This document shows positions 22,670 through 34,439 of a stretch of DNA of 64,000 bases, piece after piece. A program made the position numbers and the translations under genes. This DNA comes from Pseudocercospora fijiensis CIRAD86 (lineage: Eukaryota; Ascomycota; Dothideomycetes; Mycosphaerellales; Mycosphaerellaceae): positions 1,715,337 through 1,779,336 of the forward strand of contig NW_006921532.1 in the NCBI RefSeq assembly GCF_000340215.1, given 5' to 3'. The notes below the pieces were generated by a model. That model did no database searches, was not told the DNA's origin, and saw only the letters and a program-made list of their open reading frames with translations. Position 1 is the first letter of the stretch, and each line of letters opens with the position of its first letter.

Positions 22670-25600
22670 CAAGCACGTATCTACTATTTTTTCTTAAGTT
22701 TCATTTTCTTTTGTTTTAATTACTGCCTACGCTTACGCTTCGCTTAAGCTTCGAACTCGTCTAACGCTATAGAATCTTTAATATAAATAGCTAGCTCCTA
22801 AGTATTGTATTCTTTAGGCTAACCTCGCTACTTAATAAGGTAGTACGCCTTCCGCTTCTTTATCTTCTTTGCTACGATTGTTTCTACCTACTACTTATCG
22901 CCTTTAGCGACAGGCATACTTACCTTATGCTCCTCGCTATCGCGCCTATACTAAGGCTTAAGGAGGGAAATATAGAAAACATTATAGATCTTCGTGCTTA
23001 ACGGCAGTACTAGGCGGTACGCCTACGCTCTAACTACGTTAATAATATAGAAAGGCTCTATATACTTCGGGCTAAGTTTCTTCTTTAGGACATCTAAGCT
23101 AATGTTCTTTGTCGATAGCAAGACTAAGTCGCCTATACTATATATCTTAGTAGTATAGTGTATATTGTATTGCTTAGCCTAGTATTCTACTACTTTCTAC
23201 TAGCGTTCCGCAAGCGTCTTATATGCTTTCTATAGTCGCTCTATAGCGTCGATAGCTACTAGTGCCCTTCCCTTAGTTAGCTCGTCCCGAGCTAGCAGCT
23301 TATTTGCGCTTAGCATTAAATTAGGATTAAAGCCGTAGAGCATCCTAAAGGGGCTTATACGCAACGTAGGATAAACGCTATTATTATAGGCAAACTCTGC
23401 CTAAGGCAACAATTTAGCCTAATTATCCTAGTTCTCGGAGCAATAGTATCGTAGGTATTGCTCGAAGGTCTAGTTCGCGCGTTCGGTTTACCTATTAGTC
23501 TAAGGATAGAAGGCTATACTAAGCCTACGCTTTATATACGCTTCGAAGTAGAAGTCGCTCTAAAACTAGCTAGTAAAAAGCGATCTACGATCGCTAATAA
23601 TGCCTAATAGCACTCTAAAACGCCTAATTACCTCCCTTTAAAGGATATCCGCGAGTTCTACTACTATATACTTCTTCGTCGTTAGGATAAAGAGGCTTAT
23701 CTTCGTATAGCGGTCGACTATTACAAGGATCGCAGTATATACGTAGGTACCGAGCTTACTCGGCGGGAGATCGGTAATAAAGTCTATCGTCAATTCTTGC
23801 TATAGTCGGGTTAGTATAGGTAGCGTAGCGAGCTCGCTATATAGGCGATAGCGCTTCGCCTTCGACTATTAACAAATTCTATAGGTACGGACATAGGCCG
23901 TAATATCCTCGGCTATCTTCGGCTAGAAGTACTTTCGGCGTATTAGGTCTATAGTTTTAGCTATACTAAAGTGTCTAGCTAAAGGGTCGTCGTAGTATAT
24001 ACGTATTAGCTACGCACGCAATACGTAGTCCTTAGGGACATATAGCGCATCGCCGTAGTAAATAAGGTTACTACGACGAGAATAGCTAGGCGGGAGGTTA
24101 GAACTACTTAACGAGGCTAAGCTACCCGACGGTGAGCTTGTCTCGTACAAGCCTCCTCCTCTCGCTTGCTCTAACTATTATAGAGTGCGTACGAAACTAA
24201 GGATTATATTAGGCGTCTCGTAGTAGGGCCCGTTATTCCTAACGATAGTAGCCGCTACTCTTACGGGACTGCTAATAAAACTCTTGCGTTCCGCTAGCGC
24301 TATACTAGCGTCTCGCATCCCTATATATATAATAGAGATGCGTTTTATAATCGGCTCGATATCCTCGGGCAAATTCGACTATAGAGCTAGTTTCGACTAT
24401 AATATAGGGAGAAGGTTATTTACTGCCTGCGACTCGCTCTCGTAGTCGCTACGTCGTAAAGGCGTATCGGCTAGGTTTCGCTTACTAGCCCGATGTTTAA
24501 TAGTAAAGTTAAAAGGTATAAGGAAGGTTGCCTATCTTGCCTGCCTTCCGACGAGCTACTTTATCTTTATAAAGCCTTTAAGATTAGCGTAGTCGACAAC
24601 TACGCGGGTCGTATACTAAGCGCCGTCGAGGTACGGGCGCTAATACTTAAAGGACTCGATAACCGCTAGGAGCTCCTAGTTATAGGTCTTATAATTTGTC
24701 TCGGCTAGGACTATTTTTCGTAACTAGAAGGCAATAGGGTGCTAATTCCTATCTTCGCTCTATTATAATATAATTCCTACTAAGGCGAACGTAGAGGTAT
24801 CGGTTTCGATATATAGGGGCTTCGTAGGATTATAGTATCGCAATATCGAGGCCGAGCTAAAGGCAGCCTTTAGCTAGCGGAACGCTTGCTCCTCGCTTTC
24901 GCCCTACGGGACCTGCCCTAGCTTCCGGCTATTTACGGTACCTTTCGATAGGGCGGTTAGCGGTATAACGATTCGGGAGTAATTTAGAATAAACCTCCGA
25001 TAGAAGTTATAGAATCTAAGGAAGGACTAAACCTCCTTTAGCGTTAATAGGCGAGGCTACTCGGTAATAGCGTTTACCCTGCGCTAATCTATCGATACGC
25101 CTTCGGTACTAACGATAAACCCGAGGAATTCGACTTCTTTCTTCTAGAAGGAACATTTCTTTCTGTTTATATATAAGGCGAACTTCCGGAGCCGCGTAAG
25201 GATAGCGCGTACGTCTCGTACGTAGTCCTCTCGCGTTTTGCTATAGATAAGAATATCGTTAAGGTAGACGATATAGCAAATATTAATAAGGCTAGCTAAT
25301 GCCCTATTAATATATCCTTAGAACGTAGTAGGGGTATTAGTAAGCCTAAAAGGCATTACCTTATACTCGAAGTGCCCGTACCGCGTACGGAACGTAGTCT
25401 TCTACTCGTTACCTCGCTTAATACGGATGCGGTAATATACATCCTAAAGGTCTAAGGACGTATACTATTCGGCGTCCTTAAGCCTATTAAGCGTTTCGCT
25501 AATAAGAGGAAGGGGGTAACGATTTTTAATAGTAATCTCGTTTAGCCCCCTATAATCGACGTAGAGTCTTAGACTACTATCCTTCTTTAGTACGAATAGG

Positions 25601-27719
25601 ATCGGCGTACCTACCTCGCTTATACTAAGCTAGATCTAATTATTCTCTAAGGCTAAGCTTAGATAATTTCGAAGGTCGCTAAGCTCTCTTCCTAAAGAAT
25701 AGTAGAGAGGTTTATATAGCGGCTTCGTTCCGGGGATTAGGTTAATCGTATGCTCTATATCTTCGGGGAGCTTGCGTCTCGCTTCGGGCGTTATTATAAA
25801 GACGTCTTCGAAGTCTTTAAATTCTTCTAGTAAGGAGGAACCTTTAGCGATATCGCGGAGCTAGCGAACGCTAATCGTATATACGTATAGGGCGTTACGC
25901 ATGTCCTTCTAGAATTCCTATAGTTCCCGTACGCGTATCGAACGCGCTACGGCTTCGTTCCTATAGGTCTAGGCATCTATCGAGCTATCGACGATTACCT
26001 TTTAATCGCGCCTCTAAGGCCTACTAAGAATAATATTAGGGAGGGGCATTTCGAAAGCATAGAATACTCCGGTAGTAATGCGTTCTTAGCCTATAGAGTC
26101 GGCGATCCGTAAGCGTAGATAATGCGCTCCGTAGTAGTATCCTCGGTCGCCCTAGAAACTGTCGGTACTAGGTAGTACGGCGTTAACAATCCGCTAAGGC
26201 TAGTATCGTAGAACGAATTCTTGAGATACTACATTAATATTAGCAGCATTATCTAATAAGTATTCGACGGATACTTCCCCTTCTAGCGTAACGATTGCTC
26301 CGCGTACGCGTCCCGTAGGTACTACTACTACTAAGCTACTTAGTTGAGATTCCGTACCTATCCCTAGCTCTTAGGAGGTACCTTATCTTTTCCCTTAGCC
26401 TTCGAGTCGTTCTTCTTTTCTTTAGCGTTAGCGGCTACCTTACGTACCGTAGGGTTATCGTCTTTCTAGAGATAGCAGTTCGGGTACGCGTTCTTGTAAT
26501 AGCCTTTCTAGCGATAGCTATAATATTCGACCTTGCTAATGTTATACCCGCCTTACGAGTTATCGCCCTTCGTATACTTTCCGCCTATACTACGGTCGCG
26601 ATTTAACTGCTACTTGCGGGCCTAACTATTAGATCGACGCTTCTTACCTTTGCTACCTCCGGTTTTATCGTAGTTACGATCCTTGCGTTTGCTAGACGGC
26701 TTATTAGGGGTCTCGATACGCGTCGCAAGCTCTACGAGTTCGTAACGCGTCGTTAGCACCGCATAGTATTTAATAATCGCGCTACGAATCGCCGGCTAGA
26801 GTTTAACAAGGAGATAGCGGATCCTATACTCCTCGCTATAGTCGCTAAGTTAATCTTCGAGCACTACGAGCTTAAGGGCAAAGCTTTAGACTAACTGTCC
26901 CTTACGCTAACGGGCTGCCTTATACTTAAGGGTTACGTCTAGTATACGGTTTATAGGGTCCCCGACGCAGTCCCGATAGAAGGTTTTAAAGTCCTAGTAG
27001 GTATAATTCTATAGGTCCTTAAGGCTGTTTTTATTATACTATCGCTTCTACGTATCGCCTACGAGGTATATAATACTATAAAGTACCTTGCTTTCGTCCG
27101 TATAATAGGTAGCTCCGGATAGTATAAAGGTAATAGAAAGTTCTCGAAGGAATCGCCTCGACTCCTTAATCGTATCGCCTTTAAAGGGCTTAGGTTCCTT
27201 TAGGCGAGGCTTAATAGCCGCAAGACTAGCGACTATATAGCTTATACTAGGCATAGGGGCTATGCTTAGCGCACTTCCGGAAAGAGGTAGTCGATACGAG
27301 ACAGATTTAGCTCTCTAAGATTTAGGCCTCTAAATCGACTCGTTAGCTAATTCTTCCTCGTCCTTATTATCGTTGTCGCCTAGGGGTAGGGTTATCGTAG
27401 GACCCTCGCCGGCGGTACCGCTACTCGGAGCTAGCGTATCGCCTACGTCCCTAAGGGTACGAAGACGCGCATTCTCTCGCTTAGCTTCTTAAGCCTAGAC
27501 TTCTAGCCTAAGCACTTCTTACTTAGCTAGAAATCGTTCGAGCCGTAGGCGGGTCGCTTCTCGGCGCGCCTAATATTCGGCTTCGTATTGTTATATCGCC
27601 GCGTCGTTTTCTAATACTATAGGCGCTCCTAATGTATTATTCTGCGCGTTTCCCGCGCCCGGCGCGTTCGGATCGCTTACGTTTATCTTTCGGGGTTCTA
27701 TAGGCCGCTACGAAGGGTA
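22669..27719 (-). pseudogene. Element B' gag-pol remnant
   Basis: Colinear with the gag-pol of B. The surviving Gag piece is at 27048-27254 (minus) and differs from the B piece at only a few residues (for example FILSGA instead of FALSGA). RT, integrase and the chromodomain (near 22900-22750) occupy the expected offsets. The stop pattern largely matches copy B, with extra private transitions, suggesting that many mutations are shared or were made at the same preferred sites. Confidence 0.87.
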
Positions 27720-27732
27720 GACGGTTTAGAAC

Positions 27733-28040
27733 TATAAGGAAATAGGTATATAGCAACGTATAGAACACCCTCTACTAATCTTAGTAGTAGATAGTAGAAC
27801 TAAACCGTACCTTTCTTAGAATAGGGCAGAGCGACTACTATTAACTAGGCCTAGTACGGATAGCATATCTGCCGTACCGGCTACCGAGTATATCCGTACG
27901 AGTAATCGAGTATTACGCGTATACGCTAAGCAAGCTTATTGCTAGCGCGGCTGTATCGTACTATACGTAATAATATTACATAATTGTTATATAGGCTTGC
28001 TAAGGCAGGACAGGAGACTTCACTTGCTTAGGTTCTTACA
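27733..28040 (-). repeat. LTR of element B' (5' LTR)
   Basis: 308-bp repeat followed by GAGCG at 28041-28045. Confidence 0.95.
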
Positions 28041-29309
28041 GAGCGTTCTCGTTAAACTCGGCTTTAGTTTGACTATAGATAGTATAAGCGAACAACCGTA
28101 GAAACTTGCTAGTTTAAGGACTATTAGTCTAAGAGCCGTCGGTGCCCTTTACCTAACTAAATTCGCTACGCTCCTTACGGACACGAGTTAATATATCTTA
28201 CTATAGATACTAGTCGTAGACGATATTTAATAAGCCTAGATAGACCTCCTTAATCGCTAGTATTAAGGCGACTTCTCGATTAGTAGCAATAACGAGAGGT
28301 AGCGGATAACTAGCCTATTTAAGACCCTTCCGCAGTAACTATAACAAAGTAGTAAAATCGGCTTAATTAGGCTTCGGTCGAATAAGTCTAACGCCGAGCT
28401 TAATAGTGTTATTTATCGGTCTAGTAGCGATAATATCTAGAAGCTCGAGGTTATAGATATTAGTTAAATACGTCGTGTTAATAATAAGGGTATATAGCGT
28501 ATTCTTAAAGGCCTCGAGGGACTTAGGGTAGAGCGTAACTATACTTCGAATAGTACTGTTCTCGGGGTTCTCGTAAATGTCGTAAAATATGCTATTCTCG
28601 TCTAATAACCTAACTATCCGCTAAGCCTAGTTTATCTATTATCGAGCGTCTATATTGCAAGCCTATACGACATTCCGTACGTCCTTCGGCTTAAGAATAA
28701 TACTACGGCCGCGGAAGTAGGCTATAATCTTCGAGGTTAGTATACAAGACTACTATAAGCGCTCTAGTTGTTTAAGGAACTCCGTAGATCTCGAGCGGCG
28801 CCTATATATAGCAAGAGCGACGATATCGTCCTTCTTATAGTTATAGAAGTAGTAATCTTCTTTAGTAGAATGCCGGATAACCTATTAACCTTTAGGCTAG
28901 CTCGGGTCGATAGCAATAGCGTAGAAGTAGAATTTATAACCTATCTTCTTCGAGGTTAACTTCCGCTTTATTACTTCCTTCTAGGTACGCTTGTCTAGTA
29001 AGCCGAAGTAACTATATACCTAGCGGTAGCGATATTTAATACTATTCTTATTCTTCTACGGCTTATACTACTTAAACTCGTATCTAGTCGCCTTTCCGAA
29101 GGTATAGACATACGACTTAAGAGCTCGATAAGATAGAAACTACGACTCGCGCGGTATTAGACTATAAGAGCGCTCCTTTAGTAAGAATAGGTGCTTCTAA
29201 GGTCGTAGCGATACTAACCTATTATTAGACAAAGCGACACGCTCGTAAGGCAGGCTTAGTAAGTAATAGCGACCTCGAATACGCGTCTCTAAGACAAATC
29301 GGACCTCTT

Positions 29310-29400
29310 TACCTTTAATACCTTTAATACCTTTAATACCTTTAACACCGTCTACCGCTAAGAGCGCGCCTTCGTCTACCGCCGAGAGCGCGCCTTCGAT
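29310..29400. repeat. Short tandem repeats in the MULE N-terminal coding region
   Basis: About four copies of a 9-bp unit (ACCTTTAAT, the last one variant), followed by two copies of a 24-bp unit containing GAGAGCGCGCCTTCG, and then CTACCGCCTC-like triplet-rich sequence. Read on minus, they give GIKGIKGIKG-type and acidic Val/Glu/Ala repeats. Confidence 0.75.
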
Positions 29401-29747
29401 ACTATCTATAATACCGTCTATAACACCGTCTACTACTACCTTCGCTACCTCTACCGCCTCCGCTGCCTCTACTACTTCCGCTGCCTCTACTACGCTACTA
29501 GCGATAAGATTATCGAGAAACTCTTCGTATAATAGAGATTTAGCTATTTTCGATAGTTGCTAGGCAATCTACTATAAAAGGGGGAAGGAATACGAATTTT
29601 AGGTATATAGTAGATTCGAGTAGAATTCCTTCCTAGGTAACGCGCTACGCGCCCGTTAATAATACTAACTAAGAACGGAAATAGCCTGTATTAGGTAGAC
29701 AGGGCACGTAATTCTATACAAAGCCGATTCTACAATAGTGCTAGCAC

Positions 29748-29799
29748 CGGGTTATGCTAGGGCTCGGGCGGGTAGCTAGGGCTCGGTTTAGTCTCGAGG
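29748..29799 (-). repeat. MULE terminal inverted repeat, right
   Basis: Inverted partner of 5558-5609. Weaker similarity extends outward to 29830, ending in GCACTTG opposite CAAGTGC on the left. Confidence 0.88.
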
Positions 29800-29830
29800 C
29801 ATAACACAACTCGAGCAGAATTAGCACTTG

Positions 29831-29976
29831 TGCGGCACCTCTGCGGATCCTACGGTTCCTACCTTATCCGAAGTCCTTCGAGCTTAATCCTAGACTAGTA
29901 AATTCCGAGCTTTTAATGAAACTAAATGCCTGCTACTAGCGCCGTCACAATGCCTGCTACTATATAGGACTATAGA
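29831..29976. other. Short spacer between the MULE and element C
   Basis: About 146 bp, less mutated than its neighbours. It contains two copies of AATGCCTGCTACTA about 26 bp apart. It belongs to neither element as I define them, and may be host DNA or an older repeat. Confidence 0.5.
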
Positions 29977-30117
29977 AGAAAGGGAGATTTATACAGGTTA
30001 CGCGTATAGGGCATAAGTCGTAGTAGGTAATGTCTGTGTCTAAGTCTACTTATATAGGTGGCTTATAGGTGATTTAACAGGTAGCACCTGTAACAGGTAG
30101 CACCTGCTATCTCTATA
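29977..30117 (-). repeat. Terminal direct repeat of element C, left (3')
   Basis: 141 bp, colinear with 41952-42092. I count nine differences, all C-to-T or G-to-A relative to the right copy and all at CpA/TpG sites. Confidence 0.88.
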
Positions 30118-30481
30118 CTAGGCGGAAATAGGTAGTACCTATACTACCCTAATTAACAGCCTATTACAAACATACTCCTCTAAATGCCTAAGGTCTAAGT
30201 CTCTCTAACTACTATTCCTTTTCTTACTAGTATGCCCTTCTCTATTTACATTTTAGGTAGCACTAGTTAGGTAGCACCTGTCGAGGGGCTTTATTAACAG
30301 TATAGGGTATAGCTGTCGGCTAGCGACCTATAGATAAGGGAAAGGGACTTAGGTAAGTCCTATAAGGCTGATATGTAGGCTTAATAATATAGGTTAGCGA
30401 TAGGTGATTCGACCTAGATTTTACCTATATAGGTGATTTGATTACCTATATAATGCTAATAGTAAGATGTATATAAGGTTC

Positions 30482-33400
30482 TTAGCGACGGGAGGCATAA
30501 GCTAGACAGCCAATATCGTCTACTAAACGTCCTATATAGCTAGCGAGATAGTTCTTAATACGCGTAACCTCTGCCTAGTAGGTAACACTCTGATTCTGGT
30601 TAGCTAGTAAGGCAAGCCTATTAAAGCAGTTCTGGATTACTAAACTCTCGTTTAGCGCGGCTACTAGTATAGGGTCGTTCTACACGAGGGAGCGGAACGC
30701 TTTATATATATATAGTAAGGCTGTATTTGCTAGATTAGCGGTGCTAACTAGAGGGCCGTTTCGCACGGGGTAGGATGTCTTAGTAGGCGTGCTATATAGT
30801 TTGCTAGTTCGCGTAGAGCTGCGAGAGGTGTATATAGTAGCAGGCGAAGTTAGCAACCGCTTTACGTAATCGTCGGCAGTCTAGGTAGCTAGGGTACGTT
30901 AACCTAATCTACCTCCGGAGCTAGCTATACGTAGAGTTCCCTTATTGTTCTTAGGCATCTTACTAGGCGTTAGTCCGCTAACGGCTCGAGCACCTATAGA
31001 CTGCAGTCCTCGGTTGCGAGTAGCAAGGATCTTAGTTAGAGTAGGCACATCTACCGCCTCCTCTAGGCCTCTATATTCAACTGCTAAGCTATACAGTACT
31101 AGCTAGTTGTCCTCGTGCTGTCCTAGAAGCGCCTCTGCCTAGGGGAGATCTCTAGCTGCCTATAGGTTATATATAGCCCCTAACTCGCTAAGCTAATCAA
31201 TTGCCTTCGCCTAATTATATACGCGCAAAAGCTACTGCACTTCTTCTATTATTAGAGGGTCGGTGATATTCTACGTCTTGTTAGCAGGCACTAGAGTCTT
31301 CGAAATGTTAGTATACTTTCGGATCTTAGTAAGGGTATCGAATAGGCCTCCGCGTCGAGTAGTTCCGCTAAACGTACCTAGAGAGCTAGCGCTCGCAGGT
31401 ATATTAGAGACCGGCGTAGTTAGAAGTCCTCGGTTCCCTAAAGGCCTAATAGGTGTTGCTATAGGCGTGCTTAGGCGGAGCCCTATAAGGCCTATAACCT
31501 GCCGCGCTAGCAGCGGAACTTGTATACCGTTAGGAAGGATCTTAGTAAAGTCGTAGCGGGCCGAGGCTAGGTAGCGGAATGCATTCAATCGCCCTATATT
31601 CTATAGAAGGTAGTCGATCTCCGTATAGTCTATAGCCCCTAGCTCCTTCTCCTCTAGGTACTCGGTTATTAGTGTACTACGGTAAGTGGCATTTAGGTTT
31701 GCCGCAATAATACGGGCCTCTATAGCTATAGGCTATTAGAATAGGCCTATATCCGCCCGATAGGATAGTAACAAGAGTGTATAGGTATCGCTATTAAATC
31801 GCGCTAGGCAGTGTTGTAAGATAATAGCATTTATTAGGGCTATACTATGCCGGAGCACCTTAATTAGGAATGCGTCGTCTACCGGAAAACCCAAAGGTAA
31901 CAACTAGTCTCGTAGGTACTCTAGGACAGTTAGCGGAGAATAGTGTAGTAGATTCTATACTACCTTATCTCTAGCTAGGGTAGAAGTAAGGCGGACGTAA
32001 TTGAATAGCACTCCTATACTAGGTAGCGGTAGTAGTAGCTCGTTAGTATAGCGCGCTATATGCTTAAGGTTCGTAGCCGCCTTAGTCTCCTCTAGGCCTC
32101 TATTAAATCCTTAAAGGGCACGTAGGTAGTCGTCTACTAGTCTAATATCCTCGTCGCTTTCTACCGTAAGGTCGACTACATCGTTAGCATCGGTACCTAT
32201 AGAGGAGTAGCGTAGCTGGTTCTTGCTAAGTAGGTAACTATTCTAGCAGTGTAAGAACTACTATTGTTCCGTTAAGGTAGTATATAGATTGAAGCGGATA
32301 ATCGGCTTTCGAACGTTCTCGATATATAGTACGTTTGCGTTATACTAAGTAGTAAAGTTGAGGTACGAGTTAGCAGCATTGCTTATAAAGCGGAAGATAG
32401 CGGCTACTAGATTGTCTATATAGGTAGTTAGCACCTACTCTCCTATAGTCGGAGTCTATCCGTAGCTATAGTCTACTCCTCTAGGCTTTAGGATAACAAG
32501 CTGTTTAGCGTACCGTATATAAGCGTATAGTTCGTTAACTGTTCCGGCGAAGTTCTAATAGTACTACATAGACTAGTAAAGCACGGTATAATAATCTTCT
32601 AGATAGTTAGGGATAGCGGCGGCAGGATCTAGCTCGTATTCTAACTAGCCGACGTAGTATTGCTGCTTCTTTGGTCCTATCTGTGAATTATTAAACCGAA
32701 AGGGAGGCATCTTCTAACCGTAGGAGAGTCCTTCGTTAAGGTAATAAACGTGTGATTCTTTACGGAAGACCTATAGCTTACTATAGGTCTCGGCGAGGGA
32801 AGCAACTAGCTAATAGTCACCCTTCTCGAATGCATTCGTATAAGCCTTGCGACGCTAATCTACCCGCTTACGAAGGGCGTGCCGCTCCTCCTTACTTAAC
32901 TAGAAGGAGAGCCGAGAGACGTAGGTACCCTAAATGCTCTTAGTACGGATTTGATTATTTGATTTATTCTTCTAAGCCTATGCCGGGAAGCCTGCTATTA
33001 GAACGCTAACTAGGTTATTTGCGCTGCCTTTAGTAAAATGAGGTAGTCTGCTACGTAGGAGCTCGCGTAGCTAGTTACAGACGCTAATATACTCGCCGCG
33101 AAGTATAGTCTCGTTAGCCTTATAGAATACGCTAATAGTAGGGGTTACCTATAGATATAACTTATTGTTCTAAAGGGCGGTCTATTGCAGGTAGAAGGGG
33201 TTGGTCTGTAGTTGCGTACGCGTATATGCCTAGTAGCGTAGGCTAGGATCCTTGCCTATACTAGGCGGAAAGGGGCTAGCTATACTTATCTAGTTAGCGA
33301 GCGTAATCTATATCCGCTTACCTCGCTCTCCTAAACTACCTATTAGTCTACCTATCGCGGTGTTACCTCTATCTGCTAGGTACACCGGACGTGTTCCTAT

Positions 33401-34290
33401 AGGCTCTCGTCCTGTTAGCTAGGCTAGGGCGCGCTAAAAAGGCATTGTACGCACGGGTAGCTAGGTATTATCGGCGTTCTTTAGTGCAGGTAAAGCAGAG
33501 GGTAGGTAATATAAGATTGCGATAGGAGTGTCGTAAGCGGCTATACGTCTTATTACCCCTATATTGAAGTTATCCTATTCTACTATAATACCGGTTATCT
33601 TCTAAGGGCAGTTAGTAATCCTGCTCGAGCGCGCTCGGAACTGAACCTGTCTAAGCACTAGGTTAATCGGACTATAAACAAGTGCTATCTATAAGAGCGA
33701 ACGATTATTGTAATAGTATAAATGCGCAGTGTTTGCTATATTAGCGTCCTAGTTTAGGCGTACGGGTAGCTAATTCACCCCTCCGGTTAGCAGCGTCTAC
33801 ACTGTCTAACGACTATTAAGCTAAACTATTGCCGTAGCTAATAGTGTATATTTGACTTATAGGAAAACGCGCATAGTATTGTAAAACTCAGACACCTTAG
33901 TCTAGCGTGCCGCCTCGAAACATGCGCCGAAATGAATATATAGCGCTTCGTAGAGGACAGTAGGTAGAATACGGAGATTGTCGACTACGATAGGTTATCT
34001 ATTATCGCGCGAGAGGAATTCCGGTATTTCTAGGTATTGTCTATCCTTTAAGACTGCAACGAAGGTAATATAGTACGTATTATATAGATATCTATTTCGG
34101 AAGAGGTCCTCGAGGTTTAGGTAGCGATATCCTCTACGTAACGGAGTGCCGCTACCTCCTAGGTCCGACTCGAGACTAGAAATAATAGGGGCCGCTATAT
34201 CTTAGTCGACTAATAGGCCGCGCGTAGGTAATTCGAAACGGAGGGGCGCGCGCGCGCAAGGTATAAGATAGTTAGATACTTAACTAAGAG
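30482..34290 (-). pseudogene. Element C third ORF, about 1,270 codons, unknown function
   Basis: Downstream of pol and in the same sense, one minus-strand frame can be followed from about 34290 to a stop at 30482-30484 (ending VDDIGCLAYASRR). It is interrupted only by TAG/TAA codons of the type RIP creates from Gln codons; I checked the frame at several points and found no shift. Readable blocks include LNLEDLFRNRYLYNTYYITF, LVYSPINLVLRQVQFRARSS, RIAAYDTPIAILYYLPSALP, VVDLTVESDEDIRLVDDYLR and ALNESLVIQNCFNRLALLAN. It lacks protease, RT, integrase, zinc-knuckle or chromodomain motifs, and I see no clear signal peptide or membrane anchor. Its place is where env lies in retroviruses, but nothing in it looks like an envelope protein. 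Capsid-like, helicase-unrelated or captured host origin cannot be decided by eye. Confidence 0.6.
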
Positions 34291-34439
34291 TGTGCTTACG
34301 ATGCTATATATATAGCTGTATTAGTAGGTAGGAAGTCGGTAGAAAACTTTTTATATCCGGCTAGCTAGTAAAGCCGCAACTCGTTACGCTTGCGGTTAGT
34401 AACGTAACCGCATAGTAACAACAACAACAATAGTAGGCT

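Larger units (their letters stand above)
21044..28040 (-). mobile_element. Gypsy LTR retrotransposon B', second copy of B, inserted in the MULE
   Basis: LTRs at 21044-21351 and 27733-28040 flank a copy colinear with element B. Length is again exactly 6,997 bp, and every landmark is displaced by 10,069 bp, so there is no net insertion or deletion between the copies. The TSD is GAGCG at 21039-21043 and 28041-28045. Differences from B that I could see are transitions. The right LTR keeps the terminal CA that is mutated in the other three. The insertion splits the MULE transposase gene within its catalytic core. Confidence 0.95.
5711..29560 (-). pseudogene. MULE transposase pseudogene in three pieces
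   Basis: Read on minus, the gene begins near 29.5 kb with a low-complexity region encoded by 9-bp and 24-bp tandem repeats (29310-29400). Then follows a FAR1/FLYWCH-like DNA-binding region (about 29240-28800), then the MULE transposase core (about 28700-28046, resuming at 21038-20505). The core shows a YENPENSTIRS block, a TTYLTNIYNLELL block corresponding to the first catalytic motif, and an ATNREVAL block corresponding to the second. Both catalytic aspartates read as asparagine, consistent with G-to-A changes. Past the insertion, frames continue to RRRIRLTKNL and a degraded C-terminus at 6586-5711. The gene is broken by copy B' at 21039-28045, by element A at 6587-20504, and by many TAG/TAA stops at former CAG/CAA codons. 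Confidence 0.75.
5527..29830 (-). mobile_element. MULE (Mutator-like) DNA transposon interrupted by nested retrotransposons
   Basis: Two inverted copies of a 52-bp sequence (5558-5609 and 29748-29799) differ only at two C/T positions. A further 31 bp outward (5527-5557 and 29800-29830) aligns without gaps, with a shared CAAGTGC end and mostly transition differences, giving a terminal inverted repeat of about 83 bp. Between them, once the nested elements 6592-20499 and 21044-28040 are removed, the remaining ~3.4 kb carries a degraded minus-strand MULE transposase gene. That size suits Hop-type fungal MULEs. I could not find a convincing 8-10 bp target-site duplication outside the repeats, so the outer limits are approximate. 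The element is RIP-damaged and certainly inactive. Confidence 0.8.

Noticed and set aside
29290..29345. CRISPR-like or telomere-like array
   Set aside because: The short 9-bp repeats are contiguous, have no spacers, and are in frame with the MULE transposase.
31263..31556. 97-codon plus-strand ORF in element C
   Set aside because: It is the shadow of the better supported minus-strand third ORF of element C.
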